This document shows positions 45,673-54,885 of a stretch of DNA of 64,000 nucleotides, piece after piece. Each line of letters begins with the position of its first letter. The first letter of the stretch is position 1. Made by a program: the position numbers and the translations under genes. This DNA comes from Nitrospira defluvii (GTDB lineage Bacteria > Nitrospirota > Nitrospiria > Nitrospirales > Nitrospiraceae). The DNA is taken from positions 186,001 through 250,000 of the forward strand of contig NZ_CAJNBJ010000002.1 of NCBI RefSeq assembly GCF_905220995.1, written 5' to 3'. Below the pieces are notes generated by a model. That model was not told the origin of the DNA, made no database searches, and was given only the letters and a program-made list of their open reading frames with translations.

Positions 45673-46116
45673 GTGTCGCTAATCTCCTCTCGCGCATCGG
45701 TTTTGTGGTTTGCCTGGAGCATCCTCATCCTACTTGTCGGCATCCTTCCCCTCCATAATTTCGTCGGCCATGCCCACTGGCAATATATTCGCTGGGTCCC
45801 GACGCCGGATCAGTTAGCCTCCCCCGCTATCCTGTTGGATCTAGGCGTCGACGCCGTCGCCAATGTCATCCTCTTTGTTCCCTTCGGCCTGCTGTACACC
45901 CTGCGCGGGGACGCTGACAAACCCTTCTCTCCAGGCCTGCTCATGCTCATGGCCTTCACCCTCTCATTCGGGATTGAGTATTACCAGGTGTATTGTCACA
46001 ACCGGAGCACATCACTCCTTGATTTGCTGAACAATGTTCTGGGTGCGTATATCGGGATGAAACTTGGAGCGTACTATCTCAGAAGAACAGCTGTGGCGGT
46101 GGAACCTGCGTCGTAG
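45673..46116 (+). CDS. VanZ-like membrane protein
   Basis: 147 residues from GTG 45673. Four hydrophobic segments: ASVLWFAWSILILLVGILPL, DAVANVILFVPFGLLY, LLMLMAFTLSFGIEYYQ, and LDLLNNVLGAYIGMKLGAYY. The pattern NVILFVPFG and D(L)xxNxxGxxxG matches the VanZ family, named for teicoplanin-resistance VanZ but mostly of unknown function, often linked to envelope or exopolysaccharide biology. No Shine-Dalgarno is strong. Confidence 0.8.
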   Translation: MSLISSRASVLWFAWSILILLVGILPLHNFVGHAHWQYIRWVPTPDQLASPAILLDLGVDAVANVILFVPFGLLYTLRGDADKPFSPGLLMLMAFTLSFGIEYYQVYCHNRSTSLLDLLNNVLGAYIGMKLGAYYLRRTAVAVEPAS

Positions 46117-46248
46117 CAAATACCCCTGCACAACTGCCGAAATTGATCGGGGGGGGAAGCCGGTAAAGCCCTGCAGGTGTGACACGGGGGCGCGCCCGGC
46201 CCCGGTGAGTAGCGTCCGGGGGCGCGGACAAGCGGACCCTGCAGACTG

Positions 46249-47106
46249 CTAAATTCGAGCGCCCAGATCCTTCCGCTGCAGAGTCCGCATCATCATGGCA
46301 TCGTTGTAGGCTACTTCGCTTAATGCGTCCATGATGTGCAGGCCCTTGGTGGCGACCAACTCTTTGGCCTTGCTATAGTTCTTAGCACTGAAGCGCGCCA
46401 CGGCCGGCTGGCCGTTCACAATCTGGCAGGCAAGTACTTCTCCGCCGGCCACCTCCATCGTCCCGCCCTCCTCGACCAGCTTCTTCGCCTGCGCCGCCGT
46501 AATCTGGTGTAGTTGTGCGAACTCCTCCAATCCTCCCGTTTCCACGAGACGTCCGTCGGGCATGATGCAGAGCCGTTTGAAGTGCGGAGACCAGTCCTTG
46601 CGGAAGTCGATAAACTTGATGTCGCCGCCTTTCGCGACGGCACGATCCAGCGTCCGGTAGTCGAGCCCCAGATTTTTTTTCGCGAGTTTGGTTCTAAGCT
46701 CTTCCGGAAGGGTGCGATAGAACACCTCCGTGGCCGCTTCCATCAGCGTGAGGGACCGTGCCCGAGCCAATTGCTCCGCTTCCGCGAACTGCATGAGATC
46801 CAACACCCAGGTCTGTTTCGGAGTCTCGCCGCTCGCATCCACACGACAGGCAAAGAGTCCGCGCGTCAGCAACCCGCCGACTTGCGGATAGACGTAGACG
46901 CCCCCATCCGTCAGGAGTTGCATCATCTGCTCCAGCGGCACCTCGTAACTTTCCGAGAGGATTTTCGCATGGCCCGGCAGGTTCTCCGGCAGGGTCATCG
47001 CACAGACGGTCACGTTTCCTGGCGCGTCGAACTCCGAGTAGTCCTCGATCACGTTATACAAAATCGGCGGTTTGGGCTTGTCGATTTTCTTCTTAATCTT
47101 GAACAT
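46249..47106 (-). CDS. hypothetical protein next to SagB-type dehydrogenase
   Basis: 285 residues from ATG 47106. No signal peptide or membrane segment. The body alternates helix and strand without a recognisable motif; features include a basic start (MFKIKKKIDKPKPP), GGVYVYPQVGGLLTRGLFAC and MEVAGGEVLACQIVNGQPAV. It follows the SagB-type gene by 59 bp on the same strand, so the two are probably an operon. It may be a substrate, partner or regulator of that enzyme, which is inference. Confidence 0.6.
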   Translation of the reverse strand: MFKIKKKIDKPKPPILYNVIEDYSEFDAPGNVTVCAMTLPENLPGHAKILSESYEVPLEQMMQLLTDGGVYVYPQVGGLLTRGLFACRVDASGETPKQTWVLDLMQFAEAEQLARARSLTLMEAATEVFYRTLPEELRTKLAKKNLGLDYRTLDRAVAKGGDIKFIDFRKDWSPHFKRLCIMPDGRLVETGGLEEFAQLHQITAAQAKKLVEEGGTMEVAGGEVLACQIVNGQPAVARFSAKNYSKAKELVATKGLHIMDALSEVAYNDAMMMRTLQRKDLGARI

Positions 47107-47165
47107 GATGAATGCGTTCCTCGTCTCTCGTCGTAAGACTCCCGTGCGCAACCGGTCTTGTGCAG

Positions 47166-48935
47166 TCACTCACCTTGGAGGTGGTAATAAGGAGGCAATG
47201 TCAACAGCCGCCCGTCGTCCACCGGGCCGCCGATCGTAAAGTGATAGAGCGATTGCAGCGCTAGGTCCTTGATCCCGACGATCTCATGAACCGGATCATC
47301 GAAGAAACAGCCGATCCCGGTCCCACGCACGCCGGCCGCCTCAGCCTCCAGATACAGCACCTGGCCGACCAAGCCGGCTTCCCAGAACACTCGTGGATAC
47401 CACCAGGCACCCCCCTGCCGCAAGCGGCCCTCAAAATCTGCCACCATCCCGAGTGAAAATGCGCTGTCGCCTGCAATGCCTTGATGGCAACTGACTTGGG
47501 CCGCGAGACGTTGCGCATCACCCTGCAGCAGCCAGTACAGCGGCAGATCATCCGGACAGCCCGGGGCCGGAGTCCATTCCAGGTCCGGATTCATCGAGCG
47601 TTTCAGCAAGGGCAGCTGTTCCGCATCACGTGCCAACAGATAGAGTCCCGGCGCCAACCCGTCGACCCGATGGAGAAACAGCATAAGATGGATCGCCGGC
47701 TCCCAGGGTAGGAGATCCCAGGGCATGGGACGATTGAGCTGCGGCGTACCGGCTTGCGGCATGAGCCGTTGCAACATACGAAACAACGTTGCGGCAGAAA
47801 TGGCCGTCCGAGCATCGAAGGCGACGGCGCTGCGGCGCTGCCTGATGATCGTACCGGCCTCCTGTCCCGAGTATGCCCCTTGAGACCCGTCTAAGCGCGC
47901 CGATGGAAGCGGTGCCGGCGAAAGGCTTCGATGTTCCGTGCTGGTTTTCCACGAAGCGTCCGCAGCCTCGTCGATGGCATCCCAGTGCACGCCATGCTCC
48001 CGACTCAACCGATTGGCCTTGCCATGCCATGCTCCGGCCGTCAACTCCTTCACCAGCTCTGGATCGAGAGACAAGGGGATTGCGGCTGACTCTGCGCGCT
48101 GCACAAACGACGCTTCACGCTTCACGCCTTCCGCCGCCCAGATCACCGCTAGGCAATCGGGATGTTCCGGTTCGGCCTCGCCGAAGTCCTCCGCCCGATG
48201 CGTGCCCAGCACCCGTGCCACTTGGTTTTGATCCGCCCCGTCGAGCAGAGTCATCTTCCACCCCAGGGCGGCAGCCGCGACCCTCGCAGAGCCAAGCGCG
48301 TGCCCGACATCGTGGTTGCAGTAACGAAATGCCCGCTCGCCATACTTCCAGGCTTCGCGCCAATGCACGGACGTGAGGCCGAACAGGAAGGCCCCGGACG
48401 GAAACTCGGCCAGCAGCCTCGTGAGCTGTTCAGGAGGATACTCAATCCGCAACTCCAACCCATGTTCCTTGGGAGCATAATGATAGAGGCCCGGCCGCAG
48501 TGCCGATGCATCCATCGGTGGAAGAACCACATACCCTTCCGTCGGATGCAGATTGCCTGAGGAAGGATTATTACGCAGCGCCCACTCCGACTCGCCCGCC
48601 TTCTTCCACGCCGAAAGCCCAAGCGCCAGCTCGAAAAATCGTGAGATGGTCCGGATGGTCAATGGCTGCGAGGCCACTGCGCCTGGCTGATAGATGGCGT
48701 CATAGGACGGCGACAGCAGGTCGTCTTTCGGATTCAACAGCGGCAACCGGATCAGCTGCGTCCCCTCGAACCGCCGAAACGGATTGGGCTGATTCGCCCA
48801 ATCCAAAAACCCCAACGACTTCGCGTATCGATTAAAATGATGTTTGGTTCGAAGGTGATAAGCGATGACTCGATCGATAGGATCAGTCGCGGTCGGCTGG
48901 GCGGATGTGACGGGCGAAGACGGCTCGGTACCCAT
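47166..48935 (-). CDS. SagB-type double nitroreductase/dehydrogenase
   Basis: 589 residues holding two nitroreductase-fold halves. The first (about 70-290) has the SagB-like WALRNNPSSGNLHPTEGYVV and WREAWKYGERAFRYCNHDVG. The second (about 355-580) has IIRQRRSAVAFDARTAISAA and FWEAGLVGQVLYLEAEAAGV. Such fused or dimer-like SagB/ThcOx-type proteins are FMN-dependent dehydrogenases; the best-known oxidise azolines to azoles in peptide natural products. No obvious precursor peptide or cyclodehydratase is nearby, so the role is open. Confidence 0.8.
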   Translation of the reverse strand: MGTEPSSPVTSAQPTATDPIDRVIAYHLRTKHHFNRYAKSLGFLDWANQPNPFRRFEGTQLIRLPLLNPKDDLLSPSYDAIYQPGAVASQPLTIRTISRFFELALGLSAWKKAGESEWALRNNPSSGNLHPTEGYVVLPPMDASALRPGLYHYAPKEHGLELRIEYPPEQLTRLLAEFPSGAFLFGLTSVHWREAWKYGERAFRYCNHDVGHALGSARVAAAALGWKMTLLDGADQNQVARVLGTHRAEDFGEAEPEHPDCLAVIWAAEGVKREASFVQRAESAAIPLSLDPELVKELTAGAWHGKANRLSREHGVHWDAIDEAADASWKTSTEHRSLSPAPLPSARLDGSQGAYSGQEAGTIIRQRRSAVAFDARTAISAATLFRMLQRLMPQAGTPQLNRPMPWDLLPWEPAIHLMLFLHRVDGLAPGLYLLARDAEQLPLLKRSMNPDLEWTPAPGCPDDLPLYWLLQGDAQRLAAQVSCHQGIAGDSAFSLGMVADFEGRLRQGGAWWYPRVFWEAGLVGQVLYLEAEAAGVRGTGIGCFFDDPVHEIVGIKDLALQSLYHFTIGGPVDDGRLLTLPPYYHLQGE

Positions 48936-48980
48936 GCCCGCAGTCTAACGAGGCAGAGGAAAGAAAGTAAACGCGTGCGG

Positions 48981-49676
48981 TTAACCGATCAACCGGGCGA
49001 TCCCGAAGGCGGCTGCCGCAGCCAACCCGCCGACCATCACCGTCTGGAACCCGCCACGCCAGGGCGGAACCCCCGTGAATCGACTCTTCACATATCCAAA
49101 CAGGAATAACGCGACCGGGGTCACGGCCGCCGACCACCACAGGGCGGTCTGGACGTCGTGCACCAGCATATAGGGCAGCAAGGGAATAATCCCCCCCGCG
49201 ACATAGGCGAGCGCAATCGTCCAGGCACTGATGCGCACGCGTGCCGGGTCCGGGGCCTCCAGGCCCAGCTCAAAGCGCATCATGAAATCGACCCAGCGCG
49301 AAGGATCGGCCCGGAGCGTCTCGACCAGGGGCACGATCTGCTCTTTCTGCAAACCATACCCGCGAAAGATCTCGTACACCTCCTCGGCCTCCCGTTCCGG
49401 AATATGCTCGGTCTCGCGGAATTCCCGCACCCGTTCCGCAGCATAATGTTCCGCTTCCGTCCTGCCGGCCAGATACCCGCCCAAGCCCATCGCGATTGAA
49501 CCCGCGGCGATCTCCGCCAGGCCTGCGGTCACCACCAGAGCGGAGGAGGTCACCGCGCCTGAGAGGCCTGCCGCCAGGGCAAAGGGAACCGTCAACCCGT
49601 CGGCCATGCCGATCACAATGTCGCGCACCGTTGCCGTCGCGGTGAAATGTGTTTCCGTATGAGGCGCGTGAGTCAT
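48981..49676 (-). CDS. VIT1/CCC1-family membrane transporter
   Basis: 231 residues from ATG 49676 (GGAAGGAGAG upstream). The VIT domain is recognised by IVIGMADGLTVPFALAAGLS and then AAGSIAMGLGGYLAGRTEAE; a cytosolic acidic loop follows (EREAEEVYEIFRGYGLQKEQ). Three more hydrophobic segments at the C-terminus. Members move Fe2+ or Mn2+, usually out of the cytoplasm or into storage. This is relevant to the ferritin-like and superoxide dismutase genes earlier in the window, but there is no direct genetic link. Confidence 0.88.
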   Translation of the reverse strand: MTHAPHTETHFTATATVRDIVIGMADGLTVPFALAAGLSGAVTSSALVVTAGLAEIAAGSIAMGLGGYLAGRTEAEHYAAERVREFRETEHIPEREAEEVYEIFRGYGLQKEQIVPLVETLRADPSRWVDFMMRFELGLEAPDPARVRISAWTIALAYVAGGIIPLLPYMLVHDVQTALWWSAAVTPVALFLFGYVKSRFTGVPPWRGGFQTVMVGGLAAAAAFGIARLIG

Positions 49677-49918
49677 CACAGCTCTCCTTCCGGGTGAGGC
49701 TGCTTGTGTACGCGTCTTGAGCGCGGCGGTCAAGGAGAGCGAGGAGACTGCCTGTCGAGTCACCCGTGGCGATCCACAGGGTTGGTGGCCGACGGCCGTC
49801 TCTGCGTGCATCGCGAGAGGAACCGGGAGAAAGGAACGTGGGAGGTTCTGAAAGGAAATTTCGTCTGCCGGCGACGCGTCCCGACACCGAGTCACGCCGC
49901 CGGCGAATCATAGAGGGG

Positions 49919-50776
49919 CTAGGCGGCCATCGCCACAGGGCTGAACAACTTCACGGTCTCCTGCAACTGCTCCGTCGCTTCCTTGAGTAACGCAGGCCGC
50001 TCTTCCGCTTTAAAATTGGTCGCCTGTAAGGCCGCCGCCCGAAAGGACACATCCTGCGGCGCCTGCGCGGGGTGCAGCTCTTCGTGGTCGACCACCGCGC
50101 CGGCAAGATGCACCATGGAGGCGTGCAGCGCATAGTCGCCGGCTTCTTCCGGGGCCAACTGATGGCGAATCGCCTGCTCGATTTGAATCGGCATGCCCCA
50201 GGAATGGATCAATTCGGCGCCGACCTCCGTGAAATCACACCCGAAATTGGATTGCTCGACTTCCGCCAAGGGTTCTCCCAGGTTCCCCGCTTCAATCAAG
50301 GCCGATTGCGCGCGTTCCGGAATCGTTTGATAGAGCACGAGGTGGCCGATGTCCCGCAGGAGCCCTTCGATGAAAAACCGTTCGCTATCTTCGATACCAC
50401 AGGCCTTGGCGATCTTGCCCGCCATCAACGCGCAGAGGACGCTTTTCCGCCAGTAGGCCGAGAGGTCCATGATCTGCACCGTCATGCCGCTGAAGCTACG
50501 ACCGACCGTCGTCGCGGTCACCAGATCACGCACTGCCTGCATGCCGAGCAAATTCACGGCGCGGGTCACCGTATCGACCTGCTTGGGAAATCCGTAGAGT
50601 GGGCTGTTGACAATTTTGAGCATGCGGGCTGAAATTCCCGGATCCATCTTGAGCACGCGCGCCAGATCATCCATGGTGGAATCGGGATTGTCGACGACAT
50701 CGCGGACGCGGAAGTAAATCTCCGGGAGGGTAAAGACGTTTGAGCAGGACTGAACAAGTTCTTGCGCCGATGCCAT
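49919..50776 (-). CDS. HDOD-domain signalling protein
   Basis: 285 residues. The HDOD domain spans about 15-210: VFTLPEIYFRVRDVVDNPDS, LARVLKMDPGISARMLKIVN (family hallmark), SPLYGFPKQVDTVTRAVNLLG, and FIEGLLRDIGHLVLYQTIP. HDOD proteins resemble HD-GYP phosphodiesterases without the catalytic metal set and act as regulators of motility, stress or c-di-GMP networks. It follows the DUF4347 surface-protein gene by about 150 bp on the same strand, so it may be the last gene of that operon. Confidence 0.85.
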   Translation of the reverse strand: MASAQELVQSCSNVFTLPEIYFRVRDVVDNPDSTMDDLARVLKMDPGISARMLKIVNSPLYGFPKQVDTVTRAVNLLGMQAVRDLVTATTVGRSFSGMTVQIMDLSAYWRKSVLCALMAGKIAKACGIEDSERFFIEGLLRDIGHLVLYQTIPERAQSALIEAGNLGEPLAEVEQSNFGCDFTEVGAELIHSWGMPIQIEQAIRHQLAPEEAGDYALHASMVHLAGAVVDHEELHPAQAPQDVSFRAAALQATNFKAEERPALLKEATEQLQETVKLFSPVAMAA

Positions 50777-50929
50777 GATAGACGATCCTCCTTGCGACGC
50801 GGTGCGCCTGCGACGGTTGCAAAGTCCCCGGTTACCTGTATCGGCTTGGATCCTTCGTTTCTAAAGCCGGGGCTGGGGTCGGAGGACGGATCAGACTCTG
50901 GTGCCGCCCGGTTCCTCTCACAGCCCCCG

Positions 50930-53900
50930 TTACTCGACCGGCTCCTCCCGCGCGACATCTTGTTGTTCGCGTTTCTGCTCTTTTCGCTCGCGGCGATGCG
51001 CGGCAAGGACCGGAAGGGGATGGGCGGTCTGCCAGGCCGGAACCGTCGCAAAGAGGCTCGTCGCCAATGCCGTGCTGCGCAGGGCCCACGCGACGAACCC
51101 GGCGGACAACACCACACCGGCCGCGGCGGCGATTCTGGTCATAGAGATCTGCTGAGCGACATCAGTCGCTACCGCTTGTTCCAATTCCTCGATCACCGCA
51201 TCCAATTTGGCAAACAGCAGCTCACTCAGCACGTCTGGTGAGCGTCCTGCTTCCTGCCCGTTCACAGGAGTGTCTTCTGCGGAGAGCGTAACCGGCGGCA
51301 CCGGCGCAGATTGATCGTTCACTCTCCCCTCGCCATCCACCCCGCGAGTCGAGGCTTCGCCCGGGCGCAGCGCTTCCGGCCTGAACGGCGCTTCTCCGGA
51401 TATCTGATACGCCGATCGAACGCCCGACTCGCCATCCGCAAACCGTGCGCCGGGGGCAGCCGCTTCGATCACAGGCCCTGACACAACCGGGTTGAGCGGG
51501 GCAAGAACCGGAGTCTGCGTGGGAACAGCCGGTGGAGTGGTTGGGACGAGGGACGGTGGCAGCCCCGCAGGCACGCTGCTCTCGGCGACGTCCGTCACAG
51601 TGATGTGAAGCGTCTGCGTCACACTCGCGCCCTGCGTATCGGTGACCCGGACCTGGACGACATAGACGTTGTCCCCGTTCGAATCGGTGGGCACGCTGAA
51701 GTCTGGTGGAACCGTAAAGCTTAGGGCGCCGGTCGCAGCATCAATCGTAAACAGCGCCTGATCCACGCCGCCGCTCACACTATAGGAGAGCGTTTGCGCA
51801 GGGAGATCGGCATCTCTGCCGCCCACCATCGTGACCGCGCTGACATGTTCCGCCACGTTGATCGCGGCGGTGCCCCCGCCGCCGTCGCTCACGATCGTCG
51901 GCGCATCGTTGACTGGCGTAATGGTGAGGGTGACTGTTGTCGCCGCCAAGGCGCCGCCCGCTCTATCCCGCACGGTGAAGGTAAAACTGTCGCTGGTTGT
52001 TTCGGATCCGTTGTGGACGTATACAAGGCGATTGGCCGCGATATCCGCCTGCGTAAAGGATGTCGCAGGCACACCCGGCCTTGTCGTCAATTCAACCCGG
52101 CCATGCGCAGGACCGGTTCCGATAGCATAGGTCAGTTGTGCGGCGCCATGGTCGACGTCGGACACGGCCAACTCGCTGCTGCCGATGATATCCGTGCCTC
52201 CCTCGGCGACCGTGCTTCCGCTGTTCACGACCAGAACCGGGGCATCGTTGACGGCGGTAACATTGAGGGTGAGGGTGTTGGGGGTGGGATCATAGGCATT
52301 GGCACTGTCCCGCACGGAGAACGTGAGGCGGGCGTAGCCTGTCCCGTTGGCGTTGGCCGCCGGCGTAAACACCAGGTTCCCCGCCGTCAGATCCGCTACC
52401 GACACCACCTGCCCCGCCGTGACCGCCACGCCCGACAGGGTCAGCCGCCCGGCGGTCGGCACCGTATCGATCCGCACGGCGCTGAAGCTGTCGCCCACGT
52501 CCGCATCGCTGAAGCCGAAGTTCGTGCTGGTGAACGTATGGGACGTATCTTCGGTGAGCGTGACCGTCGCCGTGGTGCCCGACGGGGCGTCATTGACGTT
52601 GGTCAGGTTGATGGTAAAGGTCTCGTTGTAGGTCAGCCCGCCCCGGTCCGTCACCCGCACCGTCACGCTATGGCTCGTGGCCGCTTCGTAGTTCAGCAGG
52701 GTCCCGTTGGCCACCGTGATGACCCCCGTCCCGCTGTTGATCGCAAAGCGGCCCCCGGCGCTGTCCGTCAAGCTGTACGTCTTCGTGTCGCCGCTGTCAG
52801 TATCCGTCCCGCTGACCGTCCCCACCACGGTCCCGTTCGCGGCATTTTCCGCCACGGTATTGGCGGACAAACTCACATCCGTCGGCGCATCGTTGACCGC
52901 AGTCACCGTCAACGCGGCCGTGTCGGCCGCGTGACTATACGCGCTCGCACCTCCACCGATGCCGCTTGCGGTCACCTCGATGTTATCGACGTGCAACCGT
53001 CCCATGGAGTCGCTTCCAGTGACGATAAATCGAACCTGGGTATTCGCATTGGCGTATGCGCTGATATCGATTTTCACACTTTGCGCCGAGGCATCCGTCG
53101 CATCGATCGAAAAAGTCTGAAGATTGGTCCAAGCCTTGCCGTTAGAGACCTCCACGGATACAGCGCCTTTGGTACCGCCGCCATGTTGGCGGATATAGTC
53201 GAACGAAAGCGTGGCGGAAGTGGCGGTACTCAGATCAACGTGCCGACTCGCCCCACGGGACAGGAAATCGGTTTCAATCTGCAGAGAATTCCCTGACAGA
53301 CCGGCGTAACTATTCACGACGACCATGCCGCTGCCCGTCCCGTTGCTTTCGCCGATCTCTTGCCAGGACCCGCCCCAATTGACCGTCCCGTTATTGTTGG
53401 AATAGGAGACTGTGTTGAACTGGTCCCGCACCGTCGATGTCGCGGTCAGATCGGCCGTTCCACCGTTGGTTCCACTCGTCTGATCCCAGGCATGAAAGGT
53501 AATCGCATCACTCACGGTGCCGTTGTAATTCGCATCCGCCTGGAAATAGATCCGCGTACTCGCATTGGCGGCCAGGAGCCTGACACTCCCGTCACTGACG
53601 GCCCCCAGCGCATTCCATGTCGAACCATTGTTGATGCTGTACCACCAGGTCCCGTTGCTGGTATTCGCACCCGAGATCGCAATGCCGAGTTGCGCCCCGC
53701 CGTCTGCATCGGTCACGTTGTCGACTTGCCCCGATGGCGCGGCGAAATCGACGAGCGAGGACACGAGTGTACCCACCGATCCTGACGGTGCGCCGGCATC
53801 CTCGGTCACGGCATTCAGAGTGGGACTCCTTGTGGCATCCAATACCGGCGCCGCCAGTAACCCAACCCAGTCTGTCTGTTCCTGGACATCAATCGCGATG

Positions 53901-54664
53901 CGGGCTTCAATGGCGCCGGTTCGCACTTCGAGATCCCAATCTCCACCCAGTGAGGCATGACCGGTCACATCAGTGCTGGCTTGCACGTCGGCACCCGTGA
54001 GTTGCGCGAGACAGTCGACGGCGTCCTGCCCGGTTTCACCCGCGGCAAAATCGCAGCCGTACACCAGAATGTCGGCTTGCTCCGAGAGCGCCTGTCGTAT
54101 GGTCGAAAGTTCTTCCGCGTAGTGACCGGACATGGTCTCGGCATTGAGCGTGCCCGTGCCCAATTGCAACGTGCCGGCTTCACCATGCGAGATGATGTGA
54201 ATGGCGTCGATCCCCGTGCGACTCGACAAGACATCGGCCATCTGCGTGATCCCATCCTGCCCGCCGTCGAGCATGACCACTTCAATGTTGGGAGTGATTC
54301 CGGCAAGCAGCGTGGCATAGTCCGGCACGGTCGGATCGACAAAGACGATCTCAGCCGGAGATTTCTCAGGCAGAAACGTCTCCAGGGCGTCGACCACCTC
54401 ATGGCCCTCGTGTGAATCGTGGGCTGAGCCCTCTGCCGGGCCGTCCGCGGAGACGGCCGCGTCGGCCTGTTCCTGTGCGACCGCTTCACCGGCAACCTCG
54501 GCTGCGGTAGCTGCCGCAGCCGCATCGAACATCAAGCGCTGCTCGAGGGAGAGAAACAACGACGTCAACGAGCTCTTCGTCGGCGGTGGCTTCGAAGACT
54601 CGGAAGACTTGCGCGCATTCGCGTCGTCGCCTGATTGCTTGTTCATGAAGCCGAACCACCCCAT
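50930..54664 (-). CDS. large DUF4347/cadherin-repeat surface protein
   Basis: 1244 residues from ATG 54664 (GGGGCAAGG just upstream; a TTG at 54688 is an alternative). No Sec signal peptide. An N-terminal motif LEQRLMFDAA (40-49) resembles the LEPR-type motif of DUF4347 giant adhesins. DUF4347 spans about 103-260, with H160 (HIISHGEAG) and C204 (VYGCDFA) placed like a clan CD His/Cys dyad. An Ig-like unit follows (about 275-410), a beta-sandwich-like region (415-590), then four or five cadherin-like repeats separated by VNDAP motifs. Near the C-terminus is one transmembrane segment, an AWQTAHPLPVL motif and a charged tail. It is probably a surface or adhesion protein exported by the adjacent genes; this is inference. 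Confidence 0.8.
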   Translation of the reverse strand: MGWFGFMNKQSGDDANARKSSESSKPPPTKSSLTSLFLSLEQRLMFDAAAAATAAEVAGEAVAQEQADAAVSADGPAEGSAHDSHEGHEVVDALETFLPEKSPAEIVFVDPTVPDYATLLAGITPNIEVVMLDGGQDGITQMADVLSSRTGIDAIHIISHGEAGTLQLGTGTLNAETMSGHYAEELSTIRQALSEQADILVYGCDFAAGETGQDAVDCLAQLTGADVQASTDVTGHASLGGDWDLEVRTGAIEARIAIDVQEQTDWVGLLAAPVLDATRSPTLNAVTEDAGAPSGSVGTLVSSLVDFAAPSGQVDNVTDADGGAQLGIAISGANTSNGTWWYSINNGSTWNALGAVSDGSVRLLAANASTRIYFQADANYNGTVSDAITFHAWDQTSGTNGGTADLTATSTVRDQFNTVSYSNNNGTVNWGGSWQEIGESNGTGSGMVVVNSYAGLSGNSLQIETDFLSRGASRHVDLSTATSATLSFDYIRQHGGGTKGAVSVEVSNGKAWTNLQTFSIDATDASAQSVKIDISAYANANTQVRFIVTGSDSMGRLHVDNIEVTASGIGGGASAYSHAADTAALTVTAVNDAPTDVSLSANTVAENAANGTVVGTVSGTDTDSGDTKTYSLTDSAGGRFAINSGTGVITVANGTLLNYEAATSHSVTVRVTDRGGLTYNETFTINLTNVNDAPSGTTATVTLTEDTSHTFTSTNFGFSDADVGDSFSAVRIDTVPTAGRLTLSGVAVTAGQVVSVADLTAGNLVFTPAANANGTGYARLTFSVRDSANAYDPTPNTLTLNVTAVNDAPVLVVNSGSTVAEGGTDIIGSSELAVSDVDHGAAQLTYAIGTGPAHGRVELTTRPGVPATSFTQADIAANRLVYVHNGSETTSDSFTFTVRDRAGGALAATTVTLTITPVNDAPTIVSDGGGGTAAINVAEHVSAVTMVGGRDADLPAQTLSYSVSGGVDQALFTIDAATGALSFTVPPDFSVPTDSNGDNVYVVQVRVTDTQGASVTQTLHITVTDVAESSVPAGLPPSLVPTTPPAVPTQTPVLAPLNPVVSGPVIEAAAPGARFADGESGVRSAYQISGEAPFRPEALRPGEASTRGVDGEGRVNDQSAPVPPVTLSAEDTPVNGQEAGRSPDVLSELLFAKLDAVIEELEQAVATDVAQQISMTRIAAAAGVVLSAGFVAWALRSTALATSLFATVPAWQTAHPLPVLAAHRRERKEQKREQQDVAREEPVE

Positions 54665-54885
54665 CCTTGCCCCGCCTTCAGATTCCAATTCCCCTGTGTC
54701 TTCATCGGATTAGCGTTACACGAGCTGAAACCTGAGCAGCCGATCGGGAGGAGCCAGGCCCGGCCAGGAATGCGGGACGTTGAACTGCTTCCAACACGCA
54801 CAAATGAACAGGCAGACTAACCACGACGATCTCGCCAGCCGCCCACCAGACTCCCAGGGGCGATCGTGCTCGACACCAATCGCCG

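Noticed and set aside
46140-46245. GC-rich stretch with CCCTGCAG twice and a run of eight G residues
   Set aside because: It lies between convergent genes and could form hairpins, but I could not define a consistent fold or match it to a riboswitch.
51900-53000. Repeated DNA that could look like a CRISPR or tandem repeat array
   Set aside because: The similarity comes from cadherin-like protein repeats (VNDAP-type linkers); there are no regular short spacers.
51794-53296. Long plus-strand open frame (500 codons) opposite the DUF4347/cadherin gene
   Set aside because: Antisense to repetitive Ig-like coding sequence with biased codons.
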